A stretch of DNA of 64,000 nt from NCBI GenBank assembly GCA_948567375.1, contig OX419758.1, positions 54,203,473 through 54,267,472 on the forward strand, read 5' to 3'. The stretch comes from Lunularia cruciata. Lineage: Eukaryota > Streptophyta > Marchantiopsida > Lunulariales > Lunulariaceae. Positions 1 to 11,304 of the stretch are shown here, piece after piece (positions within the stretch are counted from its first letter, which is position 1; the number at the start of each line of letters is the position of its first letter). Made by a program: the position numbers and the translations under genes. The notes beneath the pieces are model-generated. The model was not told the DNA's origin and did not search any database. It saw only the letters and a list, made by a program, of their open reading frames with translations.

Positions 1-33
1 TCACCAAAGGAGTTGGACGAGCTATGAATAACA

Positions 34-1110
34 TTGATGGAGTTTCTGGAGAAGGATTTTATAAAACATAGTACATCTCCTTGGGGAGCATCTATACTAT
101 TTTTTCCAAAGAAGGATGGAGAATTTATATTCTATGTTGATTACCATAGTCTTAATAAACAAACAATGAAGAATGTATATCCCTTGCCCCAAATTGATGA
201 CTTGCTTGATCAATTGAATGGAACATGATACTTCTCCAAGTTGGATCTCCAAAGCAACTATTTGCAACTTCCAATTGATAGGGAGGATGTGCAAAAGACT
301 ACCTTTTGCACAAGGTATGTACAATTTTGAATGGAAAGTTCTACCTTTTGGATTCACTAATGCTCTTGTAGTCTTCATGGATCAAATGCATCAAGTGTTG
401 GATGTGCTATTGGATTGATATGTAATGGTGTTCTTGGATGATATTTTAGTCTATACTAAGATGGAAGTAGAACATGCAAATCATGTGTGAGAAGTTCTAA
501 GATGACTACGTCAATGGAAGTTTTACTACAAGAAGTCAAAGTGAGCTTTTTAACCGAAAAAAGTTATCTTCTTGGGTCATAAGATCTCATTAGAGGGGAT
601 CAAGATGGAAAAAATTAAAGTCATTGTTGCTAGGTCTACTCCAAATGGTGCTATAAAAATGTGGGTATTTAATGGATTGGCAAGTTCTTATCAATGATTG
701 ACTCACTATATGCTCATGTGATTACACCATTATGTTCATGTGACTACACCATTGATAGACTTCTTGGTCAATGGACCATTGATCGACTTCTTAGTGGACC
801 ACCAAGCACAAAGAAGCTTTCTAGAAGTTGAAACATATGGTTCCTTCAAGACCTTATTTCAACTATATGATCCTCAACTACCTTGTGTGATTGAATTTGA
901 TACTTCTAACTTTGCCATTGGAGTAGTGTTATAGTAGGAATTTCTAGATGGGTTACATCCCATTGCCTTTGCATCTTGCCAACTAAACACTATAGAAAGA
1001 AATTACTCTACTTTAGATCAAGAACAACTAGTAATGGTATATACCCCAAGGTATGGAGGCATTATCTCTTGGGGAACAAGTGATCATGCAAACCAATCAC
1101 AAACTCTTAT
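34..1110 (+). pseudogene. A1 pol: reverse transcriptase and RNase H
   Basis: This encoded the enzyme that copies element RNA into DNA. Seen: an N-terminal RT block with LLEKDFI-like context and [11 protein letters not shown], a fingers/palm block with LPFGFTNA, and the catalytic-site region VFLDDILVYT near 425-460. RNase H follows near 830-1110, with a conserved DTSNFAIGVVL stretch and a later NHK motif. Order and spacing are those of gypsy pol. The same protein is recognisable in A2 on the opposite strand. It is broken several times and cannot act. Confidence 0.85.
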
Positions 1111-1269
1111 TGCAATCATTACATTTGGATCACATGAGGAGTTGATATAGTTGATGGGAGGAAAAACTACAAATTTTTTACATCAAACTTGAATACAAAC
1201 CCAATATGTTCTATGTCATCCCCAATCCCCTGTCATGACAACTTGATTTGAAATCTCTTCCTCTACACT

Positions 1270-2460
1270 ATGGCCATTATGATAGAGTCAATTGACTCAA
1301 AAGTCCAAGCCAAGTTTAGGATAGCTTTACAACAAAACCCCTTCTTTCAGATGGTACAAGGTCATCTTATAGTACATGATAAGGAATATACCACCTTCTC
1401 CTTTAAAGAAGGCCTTCTATTTTATAAGAACCAGATCTATGTTCCAACCACGGTGATCTAAAACTTGTGCAACTTCAAGCAGCCCAAGATTTACCAATCA
1501 TTGGTCATATGGGTGAGGACAAGACCTTGGGTACCCTACAATGCCAATGATGGTGACCTAACATGGCACAAGATGTTCATGAGTGTGTATGATCTTGTAA
1601 AAGTTCCCCATGCAATAAGGCCAGCAACCAAAAACCAAGTGGACTCCTTCAACCACTTCCCATTGCATCTACTTCGTGGGAACACGTGAGCTTAGATCTC
1701 ATCATATCCTTCCAAGTCAAAGCAAGGGCACACAACAATCATGGTGTTTGTTGATAAGTTGAGTAAGCAAATCCATTTTGCACCAACCTTTGATATAGCA
1801 AATCTTCCAACATTGGCCTAAATATACTTTGACTATGTCTTCAAGCATCATGGGATACCTTGCTTACTCATCTTGAATCATGATCCTAGATTCATTGGAA
1901 AATTTTGCCAAACACGCTTCCAACTACTTGGCACCAAGCTTGCTCTATCCACAACATATCATCCTCAAATTGATAGATAAACCAAATGTACAAATACCAC
2001 CTTGGAGGATATACTTGTGCCTTTGTCAATGTTCACCATATCAACTAGGATGAATGTCTTGCAGCTATTGAATTCACCTATAATAATTTCAGATATGCAA
2101 GCACCAAATTCTTTCCCTTCTTCCTTAATTTTGTCCAAGACCCACTTGTTCCAAATTTGGTCCTTGTTCCTCTTCCATCTCATGTCCCTTATACTTCCAC
2201 CTTCTTGGTCACAATATCCCAATCCCTACAACAAGCCAAATCTCATCTCCTTGTAGCTCAAAAACATCAAAAAGAATATGTGGACCAACATCATTGTGAT
2301 CTTACCTTTCAACTCGGTGATAATGTCATGTTTTCTTCTCATAACCTACCTTTTTGCCTTGATACCCAAGTTTGTAAGCTTACTCCTAATTAGATAGGTC
2401 CATTTGATGTCACCCAAATCCTTCCTCTTGTTGCTTATAGCCTTGCCTTGCCTTGCCTTG
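1270..2460 (+). pseudogene. A1 pol: integrase
   Basis: Integrase joins the copied DNA to the host chromosome. Seen: an N-terminal block (GLLFYKNQIYVP) that precedes the zinc-binding part, a core region around 1690-2050 with the HGIP and DPRFIG type stretches, and the C-terminal part near 2240-2460, where a QQAKSHLL stretch and a CKLTPN-GPFDVTQI stretch match the GPF/Y-type integrase tail of chromoviruses. The protein is broken several times. A2 carries the same tail at 48247-48552 on the minus strand. Confidence 0.85.
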
Positions 2461-2559
2461 CCATATATGCATCCACCTTGTCTTTCATGTTTCCAAGTTT
2501 TCTTTGTTTCTAATCCATCTTCCTTTTCCTCTTGAGTCCAACTCCCTCCTCTTCCAATC

Positions 2560-2740
2560 CTTGTGAAAAATCATGAGGAGTATGAAGTTGATCTTATCCT
2601 TGCACATCGCTAATTACATATTGATACAAAGTGCATTGGAAAGGGTATCCTTTTCATGATGCCACTTGGGAGCCTCTTTCTCATCTCTAGAATGCACAAA
2701 TGGCTATCCAAGAGTTTGAAGCTTCCATGGTGACAAGGAC
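2560..2740 (+). pseudogene. A1 pol: chromodomain
   Basis: Seen: a stretch beginning HEEYEVDLILAHR and continuing with a short spacer to DATWEPLSHL and then NAQMAIQEF, the layout of a chromodomain (beta strands followed by the WEP turn and a helix). In chromoviruses this domain sits at the integrase C-terminus and steers insertion towards particular chromatin. It is followed at once by the polypurine tract and LTR, as expected. Broken like the rest of this copy. Confidence 0.8.
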
Positions 2741-2765
2741 ATCACCAATTAGCAATGGGAGAATA

Positions 2766-3043
2766 TATAACAATATAGAGTTTACCAATCAGTTATTCAA
2801 GATTAACAAAATAGCAAGTATGCCAAATTAGCCAAGAATTATAACAATATTCTAGAAGCATCTAGGAAGCTACTTGGTACCTTCTAAATATTGGGTAATG
2901 TGCATGCCAAGTGGTAATTTCTAGGAGAAAGTTTCTTGGGAGACTTCTTGATTAGCTTAGCTTGCATGCCAAGTAGGTGGCTTCTAGAAAGAATCTTCTT
3001 GGGAAACTTCTCGACTAGATTAGCTTGCATACCAAGTACGTGG
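2766..3043 (+). repeat. A1 3' LTR, truncated
   Basis: The start aligns with the LTR starts of A2 (56834 read on the minus strand) and A3 (57895), all beginning with TG or its decayed form followed by TAACAATATAGAG-like sequence. It contains the family's repeated AAGCTTCTAG / CTTGCATGCCAAGTAGG modules. It ends at 3043 where family B sequence starts in inverse orientation, so most of the downstream half is missing. Confidence 0.75.
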
Positions 3044-3142
3044 TGTTGTGGGGATCATATGGTCTCAAGAATGCACCAAGCACCTAGTTGCTCCCACTTA
3101 GACTTCACAATTTTGTGATGGCATGAGTAGCATGCATAAAGT
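3044..3142 (-). repeat. Inverted scrap of a family B LTR end
   Basis: Read on the minus strand, this matches the last ~100 bases of the B1 LTRs (6240-6340 and 28890-28990), from GACTTTATGCATGCTA to the terminal ACAACA. It is therefore the 3' terminus of a minus-strand B LTR inserted in the A1 LTR. It could be the far end of B2 (28991-32289), but the middle of that LTR is absent, so this link is inference. Confidence 0.7.
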
Positions 3143-3159
3143 CTGATAGTTAGAACTGT

Positions 3160-3720
3160 GAGCTTACAATGAATACTCGACCTATACAATGAAACCTATT
3201 GTTGAGTTTCTTTATTCTTTCTTGGCTACAACAAGTGCTATGATGTAATCCAATTTCTTACAATTATTGCATAGAGGCCCCGTTGAACATTCAGTGATTA
3301 CGTACCTTAACACCCCACAATTGTTGTGGACCAAAGCATTGGGACAATCTTTTCCAACATGTCTTGTGCACCTTGCAGGCAATAGTCCTAGGACCACCTG
3401 GCTTTGACAAGAAATTCAATCACCATTCATTTCTCTAGCCCTTTCCTTCTTTCCTGGTGTTCTTTGATCTCTCTTGACTTTTCTTTTCCTTTCTTGCTAC
3501 TTTGGTTTCTTTCCTCCCTACCAATTTCCTTTCATTCTAAGATAAGATCCACAAGGGTGAATCCTTGAGTCCCAAGAGTGATTCATTGTGGGATCATGAA
3601 GAACTAAATGCTCAAAGTTGGCTAACAAGTTTGGAGGAGTTTGGAGAACCTGAAACTGGTATTGGAGTTGGCATTGCCAAAATTCTTTCAAAAGGTGAAT
3701 TGCGATCAGGTGCAAGGTAC
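3160..3720 (-). pseudogene. gag zinc-knuckle scrap of an unassigned LTR element
   Basis: On the minus strand, 3212-3397 holds three decayed CCHC-like knuckles in a row, recognisable by GKDCPN, VITECS and CNNCKK blocks at regular spacing. Three knuckles in tandem are not seen in any other gag of this window, so the parent family is unknown. The remainder up to 3720 has a Lys/Arg/Glu-rich minus-strand stretch and nothing else I recognise. It lies between the stray B LTR end and the start of B1. Confidence 0.5.
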
Positions 3721-3723
3721 TGG

Positions 3724-6340
3724 TGTTGTCAAGAAAAGAATCTATATGTTACACTAGAGCTATTTAGTGTGGTAGGTAAACCAAGAGAAAATTATATAGA
3801 TTTTGTAAAAGTGCTAGTTGTAGGCAATAACTTTTGGATTCCAACAATGATTTTCAGGATTTGCATGAACTTTCTAGGTAGTAACTTTAATAGTTGTCAA
3901 AATAGTGGGCTGCTATATGGTGTAGGTAGCTGCAAGTAGAGAAGGTATGAAAGGGAGGATGTTTGAGGTCATTTCCTGCCTAGTCGGAGCTGGTACAATT
4001 ACGAGCAACAAGGCTGTGGGTTTTAGTCTGGCATCTTTTTGTGTAAAGGGATATAGTGGGGTTTTAGGGGCAACGTGTAAAAAGAAAGACAATATCGGGG
4101 ACTGGGCGATTTTGGGCAGAGTTTAGGAGAGAGGAGAGAGAGTTTTGGGAGAATTTGAAGGAGGGCTGGACAGGAAGGAAGGAACAGAGGAGAAAGTTTT
4201 GGTGAGAATTGGAAGGAGAGTTGGACATGAAAGAAGGAATAGAGGAGAGTTTTTTGGTGAGAATTCAAAGGAGGGCTGGACAGGAAGGAAGGAACAGAGG
4301 AGAAAGTTTTGGGAGGATTCAGAGGAGAGAGTTTTTGAGGAATCAAAAGAAAGGTAGAGAAGAAGGGAAAAGAAAAGGAAAACAGAGAGGAAGGCAGGTT
4401 TTTCCAGGAAACAACCAGGAACCAGGAAAGCCTTTTCTTTAGGAAACAAAGGGAAGGACCAGAGAGGTTTGAGGAATCAAAGATCAGCAAGAGAAAGGAG
4501 GACAGGAAAAGTGAATGGTTTTTGAGAGGAATCGAAGATCAGAAGCAGGGACAGAGGACAAGAATTCAGGAGAGGAGAGGGTTTTTGGTAGATAGAGAGA
4601 CAAAGGACATGAATTCAGGAGAGGAGAGTTGGTTTGGCACCACGAAAGGAAGATAGAGAAACAAAAGACAGGAATTCAGGAGAGGGGACGGTTTTTGGCA
4701 CCATCAAAAGGAAGATCGAGAGAACAGAGGTAAGAGGAATTCCGGAGAGGAGAGGGTCTTTGGCATCATCAAAACGAAGAATGAGAGAACAGAGGTAAGA
4801 GGAATTCAGGAGAGGAGAGGGTCACTGGCATCATCAAAAGGAAGATAGAGAGACAAAGGACAGGAATTTAGGAGAGGAGAGGGTTTTGGCACCATTGAAA
4901 GGAAGATCAAGAGAACAGAGGTAAGAAAAATTCAGGAAAGGAGAGGGTTTTGGCACCATCGAAAGGAAGATAGGGAGACGAGGACAGTCATCAAAACGAG
5001 AGAAAAGGGAAGAGGAATCAAGAGGACAGGAGAAGTATCAAAAGGAGAGAAAAGGGGAGGAAATCAAAAAGGGAAGACATGAATTCAGGAAATGAGAGGA
5101 TTTTGGTGAATCGAAAGGAGAGAGAAGGATCAAAACCAAGGCAGGAGTGAGGCATCGAAAGGAAAGACAGAGTGGAGGGTTTCGGGAAATCAGAAGGATC
5201 GAAGGCAACGCAGGAGTGAAGATTGAAAGGGAAGACAGGAAAGGTCTTTGTGAGAACAAAGGACACGAAGAATTTTCTAAGAGGACAAGAGGTCAGGAAA
5301 AACTGAACGATAGGAAGTCGTATCAAAAGGAGAGAGGAGAGTTCAGAAAGCGAAAGGGAAATCAGGAGAGGGTTTTAGAGAGACATGAAAAATAGGAAGT
5401 CAGGAGAAAGGTTTTTTGAAATGGAGAGAAATCAGACAGGGAATTGAGAAAGCGCAAAACAGGGGACAATGGGTAGGAAAAATTGGTTTTCAGGAGAAGG
5501 GTTTTTGAGAGACCAGAAATCAAGCAGGAGAATAAGAAGAAACCAGAAGAAGGGTTTCGAGAGACCAAAGGAATATCAAAAAGAAGAAGGTGAAGGGGAT
5601 TTTTGAGAGGAGTTTCATAAAAAAGGAGGAAGGAAGTTTTTGAAAGGAATATCAAAAAGAAAACAGGAAAGGATTTTGTGAAAGGGGTATAGAAAAGAAG
5701 GTGAAGGTGTTTTCTGAGAGTGAGGAGTAGAATTTGGCTATATTTAGTTTATATTTTTCTTATTTGAACATTTGTCAAGAAACTTCAAAGTGGTCATTAT
5801 CATGGTCCAAAGCTACTTGACTTCCGCAATTGGAGTTATCAATTGTGGTGTTTGATCTTTTGTGAGCTTTACAAGATTCTTGGTGTTGTCAAATTTGTTC
5901 AATTTTATCAATAGGAGTGACATATGAAAGAAACTTTGTTCTTATTGTTTTCAGGTCCAATTTCTATAGACAAAACAGATCACCAATTTGGTTGCACTAA
6001 GTTGTATCTGACTTTTACAGCTTATGGTTGGTTAGTTAGTCACACAAGGTCCATAAATACAAAGATGAAGTTTTAAAGATCACTAGTGGTAGCAAGTGAA
6101 ACATGAAAGTCAAGATTATTGCAAAAAATCTTTACTCAAAGGACCCTTAGGAGGAGCTTACAATAAGTTCAATTGCAGATGAGTTACTCCGGTGAAAAGA
6201 GGCAGTCACCGTAGATACCAGAGAGAAGAGGCCGCTTTTAGACTTTATGCATGCTACTTGTGCCATTGGAAAATTGTGAAGTCTAAGTGCGAGCAGCTAG
6301 GTGCCCAATGCATTCGTGAGATCATACAATCCCCGTGACA
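3724..6340 (+). repeat. B1 5' LTR (about 2.6 kb)
   Basis: It starts TGTTGTCA and ends CCGTGACA, matching the 3' LTR start (20325) and end (28990). Three zones are visible: a unique head (3724-4085), a strongly purine-rich zone of repeats (4090-5740), and a unique tail (5740-6340) with TTTGTGAGCTTTACAAGATT-like sequence shared with 28450-28990. It is longer than the 3' LTR after removal of F (about 2.3 kb), mostly through different repeat numbers in the purine-rich zone. Confidence 0.85.
4090..5740. repeat. Purine-rich (GA) minisatellite zone in the B LTR
   Basis: The plus strand is nearly all A and G for about 1.6 kb. Between 4556 and 4980 a unit of about 64 bases (GGAATTCAGGAGAGGAGAGG followed by a CACCAT/CATCAT-AAAGGAAGATAGAG core) recurs about seven times. 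Between 4145 and 4330 another unit built on GGAGGGCTGGACAGGAAGGA repeats. The 3' LTR carries the same zone at 20690-21738 and 28100-28360, and B2 carries its complement at 29060-30250. Confidence 0.8.
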
Positions 6341-6402
6341 TAAGTGGTGACTATGCTGTGGAATCTTGAGGCTTGTGCTTAGGCGTTAGCAGTAGATTTT
6401 GA

Positions 6403-7880
6403 GTGGGAGAAAAGATGGCACCAGAATCGTCATCTGTAGTAATGTCAAGAGAGCAAGAAATTTCCATGATAGTCCTAGCAACCATGAGAGCCATGAAGGA
6501 GCAAGATGAAGAAAGGGATAGAAGAAGAGCGGAGTCCTCTCAAGTTACAAAATGTTTGCGTGCAGTGGTGGACCATCAACGTGAGTTTGATTGTAAGGAT
6601 GTGACAAGGTATTTGAAGGTCTATTGGAGGGAAGTTAAGCTTCATGACCTTGATGTGAAGATTTTAATCACAAGGTTTCTTACGTGGGTGGAATTTGAGA
6701 TTAGAAAGATTGTTGAAAGGTTAGTGGAAGGAGCTACATAGTGGGAGGAGTTTTCACAAATGATGAAGGAAGAATTTCTATTACAAGATGTAGATTGAGT
6801 CACTCAAGCTATGTTCTTGGATTGGGTGAACAACAAGAGCAAAGGTTTAGGGACCACAAGATCTTTAAAGAGATTCTAATAAAAGGTTGAACCAATTGTC
6901 TAACTGTGAAGCTGAAGCAATCCAGTTATAAAAGTCTAACTACTTTCTACAAGCTGCAGACAGTTGTATGCAAGATGAGTTGGAGTATTCACTTGATCTA
7001 CTTCAACCTGAGCACCTCAGAACTATTGATTGCAAGAAGATTGAAGATGCTATTCTTTGGTGAGCCAAAGCAGGAAACAAAGAGAGTTGGATAGCAAAGC
7101 AGTATCCAAGGCACCCATTTGGAGTAGTTTATTGGATCTGGTAGAGAGAAGATGGAACATCAAGCAATTGAGGTGGTCAAAGATAGAGCAATCGACAAAA
7201 TTTCATGATTGATAGAAGAGCTGAAAATTCTAACTACAAAGATTGATCAATTGCAAGGTGGAACTAATGCTACAAAAATAGGTGGAGATAGAAGGCAGCC
7301 TTATGGATGCTTGTGGTATGAGAGTAAGAATCATACCAAAAGAGAATGCTAGGAGTTGTTGGACACATTGCGCAAACAATGGGTGAAGTTTGTTGGAGAG
7401 CTAAGGATGAAGAAGATAGCATTCTATGACATTGGCAAGCCAATACCCTTAAATGGTAATAGGGGGCATGAAGGCCTTGTTGGAAAATCATATGGGCAAA
7501 AGGGAAGTGGGGATGGCTACTGCTGTCTTTGAGCCTAATGTGTATAATTTTGTGAGTGAGAGAAAGATAAGTAAAGATTTGTGTGAAGTGGAAAAGGAAA
7601 GATTGGCGGAGCAGATTTGGAGGAAGTCTAGATGGGATGCACCAGTTACTATTATGGCTATCACTTCAGAGGTTGGTGCTACTTGGGACGTGATGATTAA
7701 AGAAAAGAGAAAGGCTGATCAGCAATCTGACGTTGAAGGTCAATCAAAAGAGAAGCAACAATGTGTGGAACCGGAAAGGAGGCAAACAAGAAGGAAGGAA
7801 GTACAGTTCGATGACACTCCAATGAGGATGGATCAAGATTCAAATGGGCAAAAGAATTCAAATGGACTTGAATGATGCTG
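6403..7880 (+). pseudogene. B1 gag
   Basis: The gag polyprotein forms the particle. Seen: an ATG at 6403 shortly after the LTR; an N-terminal acidic/basic helix with MKEQDEERDRRRAESS; a capsid-like block with CKDVTRYLKVYW; and near 7290-7400 a knuckle-like CLWYESKNHTKREC block followed by LLDTLRK. A Lys/Glu-rich tail around 7550-7880 leads to the protease. The CxxC-position residues of the knuckle are not all canonical. Frames are broken several times. Confidence 0.7.
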
Positions 7881-7899
7881 CTAGCAAGAAGTTTGGAGA

Positions 7900-9149
7900 A
7901 AGATCTCCAAGGAAAGGACCAGATTCATTGTTAAGTCGTGATGTAGAGATGGAATTTGATCCTCAAGAAATTGCCAAGAAGTTTTGGAAGCAAGAGGTGA
8001 GAGGTTTCACAAATGATGAGTTTTTGAAGCTTGTGGAAGGATGTGCAAGATCTTATCTTGGCCAAAGCAAAGAAGAAGCATTTTTATAAGGAGGGCCATA
8101 CTTCCTTGCTGCACAAGGATGGAGGTGACGTAGATGAAGAAGTGAGTACCTATGGGTTGGAGATTGAGCAATAAACTTCAGAAGATGATGCCAAGGAAGC
8201 ACATGTCTATGATGCTACTATTGACAAGGAGAAACCATTCATGCCAATGTCTAAAGAAGTACAAGATTCTTTTTGGGCAAGAAGTTGCAATGAATTCAAG
8301 ATTGAGATGCAAGGCGTGAGGCATCCAATGAGAATGTTGATTGACTCAGGATCTGAAGTTAACCTTATGTCAAGAATGATCTACAAGGAGGGTCAATGAA
8401 GGTAGATCATGAATTGATTGGAAGGTAAACTTAGTGAACCATACCAACAATGCTTTGTGGGGAGCTTGTCCAGATGTCAAGATAAAGATTGGCAATGTCA
8501 TAGAGCCAATTTATGTGTTTGTTCATGATATCTAACCCTATCCAATCATACTAGGACAGCCTTTCATCATTCAGTTTAGAATGGAAAGCAAGGTCCTGAA
8601 TGGTTACACTCATGTGGCAAAAGTCAAGAGTCAATTCAATAGTTCAATTTCCTACTGTTTTGCCGAACAGCAATAGGAACAGGAGAGAGTTGAGAGATCT
8701 AGAGAAGCCTACTGGAAGGTGGAGTTTCCACTAGGCGCCTCAACAGGGAAGGTGGAAGAATGAGGCGCCATATGTAGAATTCCACCACAAAAAATCAGTG
8801 TGTAGGACTGTTTTGATAACCTAAATTGGGGTCCAAAAGGATAGGACTGTATGTTTTGTGCATACAAAGAGTACATCAAGAAGTTTGCAAAAGATGATAA
8901 GAAGAAAAGAGAAAATTCTGTAAGCAGTGAAAAAAATGAAGGAAGGAGAGGTTATCATAGGCACATTGGAAAATCAAGGAGAAGGCAAGTCATTTAGAGC
9001 AGTAATCACTTCTCTAAATGACTTGCCTGGCGAAGGAAGGAAGATTAAGTGATTGAGATAAGGAGAGGACTCTATGAGCCACTTTCTCAATTGGCTCATG
9101 AAGTTGATTGTAACCTCAAGTATAAGATGATGGACAAGAGGGTATGACT
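7900..9149 (+). pseudogene. B1 protease and linker to RT
   Basis: Near 8320-8390 the plus strand reads MRMLIDSGSEVNLMS, the active-site block (D-S-G) of a retroviral-type aspartic protease, with a flap-side ILGQPFI block near 8545. Downstream to 9149 there is an acidic linker with YEPLSQLAHEVD, known in this type of gypsy pol just ahead of RT. Element E is inserted at 9149/9150, between this linker and RT. Decayed. Confidence 0.7.
8984..9027. other. 16-bp perfect inverted repeat in the B1 linker
   Basis: GGCAAGTCATTTAGAG at 8984-8999 is exactly complementary to 9012-9027, with a 12-base loop. It lies inside the decayed linker coding region. No other B copy in the window covers it, so I cannot say whether it is family-wide or chance. 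Confidence 0.6.
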
Positions 9150-9828
9150 TGTGAGCTAGGTTGTCTCTCACTCAAGATGAACCTTTGATGGCTATTATGG
9201 TAGTGCATCATGGACTAAGAAGGCAAAGAACTCCAACTCCATCATACTCCTCCAAGGCTAACACTCCAAGACTCAAATCATTGCTTACTAAAGAACTCAA
9301 TGAGAGAGAGATAGTTGCAAATGAAAGGATGATGAGTATCTCCTCAACCCCAGTTTATATACATATGAAATAGTTATGCACCAAAGTTACTAATTATTGG
9401 AGTAACTCAAGTAATTAGGCTAAAAATCAAATAAAGTCAAAAGCTAAAAGAATATCCATACTCATGGGAATATTCTTCTAAGCATGTGGTCTTATATTGA
9501 CCCAACCACTAAGTCAAGGATTACTTCACAAGGCTATCCTTGGATTATAGAAGAATCCAAAATAAAAAGGCTTGTGGGTCAAGAGTTCTCAACTCTTTTC
9601 TCAAAGCCAAACACATAAGAATAATCCAAAATAGTGGTGCTCATCTTTTCCACTTCCTCTAAAGTAAGGTCTCCTTTAACTTAGCTATGACTAACTTTAG
9701 CTAATAAATGGCTAATCAATGATTAATGTAGAACCATCCTTTATCTCTATATAAATAATATCTCTCAAGTACTTACAGTACTAAACTAAATATCACAAAA
9801 GTATATACATGCATAAATGGGTGTTACA
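9150..9828 (-). repeat. E 3' LTR
   Basis: On the plus strand it runs from TGTGAGC to GTTACA, matching 16137-16860. Minus-strand transcription would start its U3 at 9828. It ends cleanly against B1 linker sequence at 9149. Confidence 0.85.
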
Positions 9829-10142
9829 TTTAACCTCAGACTAGGATTTCATTTTGTCCTCAAAGTGAAGGTCTCTCTACCTTCTATGATACATTTTCAC
9901 TTATCATAGTTGATCCTATCAAAGTGTCTTCCTCTCAATTCCTTGAGATCATAAGTGTGATTGCCCCACACCTTCTCCACTATGAGAGGTCCAAAGTACT
10001 TAGGAAAAATATTTTTTCTCACTCTCTTGAATCAAATAGAATCAAAAAACATTACCCAATCACTTTCTTTGAAGTGCTCCACTTTCTTTTTGCCGTACCT
10101 CTTGTCATAGCTCTCCCTTTGATTCCTTTGGACGTGCTCCAT

Positions 10143-11304
10143 TTAAAAATAGCAACTACTCTCCAATTCCATGAGTTGATCTTTCCTTGACTTCTTTGAA
10201 TCACCTCCTTGTGTTTTCTTCAATCTCCTATGAATGCTTTGGAAGGTAGGAAGATCAAAGTGAATAAGTAAGGTAGAATCAATACCATATACCAATTGAA
10301 ATGGAGAATATCCAATGGAAGTCTTCATGGTTGTTCTATACTCCCACAAACTACATGAATCTTCTTGTCCCAATGATGTTTAGCTCCCTCCATTTCTGCA
10401 TCTTTGACCAACATCATGCACAAAGTTGGATTGGTTCTCTTTGCCAAGCTGCTAGAATTTAGCTTATAAGATGTAGTTAGTTTATGTGTGATAGAGAAAT
10501 GTCATAGCATGGCTATAGTATTGCTTCTTGTAAACTCTCTTCCTCTATTAGAAACCAACTCCAGAGGGCATCCCAACCTAGTGATAATGCATTCATAAAG
10601 AAATCTCCCAATTTCATCTTCATTATTGTCCCTCAATGATCTAACCTCAACCCACTTGGTATGATAATTTATAACTACCATAGTATATCAATTTTCCTTG
10701 GGGTTCTATTGAGAAGACCTACAAAATCAATTCTCCATTTCTCAAAAGGTCCTAACAATGGAATTGATCTAAGTGGTGGAGTGGAAGTAAAATTTCTAAC
10801 AAAAGCTAAATGAACATGACAAGTTTTGCAATAATTAATACAATCCTTGAAAATCCCACTACAATGGTAACTTGCATCTAGAATCTTGAAAGCAGTCACA
10901 TTTCTTGCAAAGTGCCCTCCACACATTAAACCTTCATGAAACTCCTTTATGAGTAAGATAGACTCTTCCTTACCCATTGCTATTCAAAGTAGACCATCTA
11001 CTCCTTGGTGAAAAAGGATATCCTCCACCATTGTGTAAGGTCTAGATCTTGCAGCAAGGGCCTTCCTCTCCCTAGCATGCATCCTTTTTAAATAGTTATC
11101 TCTTGTAACAAAGTCCACAATCTCCTTGTACTCTATTGGAACCTCTTGATTGACTGAGATTTTCATGAGCTCCTCATTTGGGAAGGAATCAACCATTGGC
11201 TCATCTCCATCATGATCATAGGCCCTAGATAACAAATCAGCATTTGCATATTTCTTCCTTGGCCTATCCTTAATGGTGTTGTCATACTCAGACAAGAGTA
11301 TCAT
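10143..11304 (-). pseudogene. E pol: integrase
   Basis: Seen on the minus strand: the zinc-binding head region (EFHEGLMCGGHFARNVT and CKTCHVHLA, around 10840-10960), the start of the catalytic core (PLGPFEKWRIDFVG), and a core tail at 10143-10373 with WEYRTTMKTSIGYSPFQLVYG, the well-conserved block near the end of the gypsy integrase core. A copy of the last block lies at 17171-17368 in the tandem tail. Broken several times. Confidence 0.85.

Larger units (their letters stand above)
1..3043 (+). mobile_element. Family A chromovirus (Ty3/gypsy), copy A1, 3' part
   Basis: Seen: reverse transcriptase, RNase H, integrase and a chromodomain follow one another on the plus strand, then a polypurine stretch near 2750-2765 and the first 278 bases of an LTR. 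The window opens inside pol, so gag, protease and the 5' LTR lie outside. The LTR stops at 3043, where an inverted piece of family B begins. The same family appears twice more (A2 at 48017-56834 and A3 from 57895). The frame is broken many times, so this is an old copy. Ty3/gypsy chromovirus is certain at family level from the chromodomain; the finer clade is not called. Confidence 0.9.

Noticed and set aside
2440-2462. (CCTTG)n microsatellite
   Set aside because: About four units within decayed integrase; too short to be of interest and consistent with slippage.
3565-3939. Plus-strand open frame of 124 codons
   Set aside because: It crosses the start of the B1 LTR at 3724 and shows no domain. 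The opposite strand carries the gag scrap.
4023-4490. Minus-strand open frames of 155 and 108 codons rich in Ser, Leu, Phe and Pro
   Set aside because: They are the complement of the purine-rich LTR zone. Low-complexity sequence with few stop-forming triplets gives such frames by composition alone.
4556-4980. Regularly spaced repeats that look like a CRISPR array
   Set aside because: The units are contiguous, imperfect, purine-rich and lie within a plant LTR; no spacers or cas genes.
6341-6365. Primer site of B1 (TGGTGACTATGCTGTGG)
   Set aside because: It starts TGG in the right place, but I cannot assign it to a tRNA, so it is not listed as a feature.
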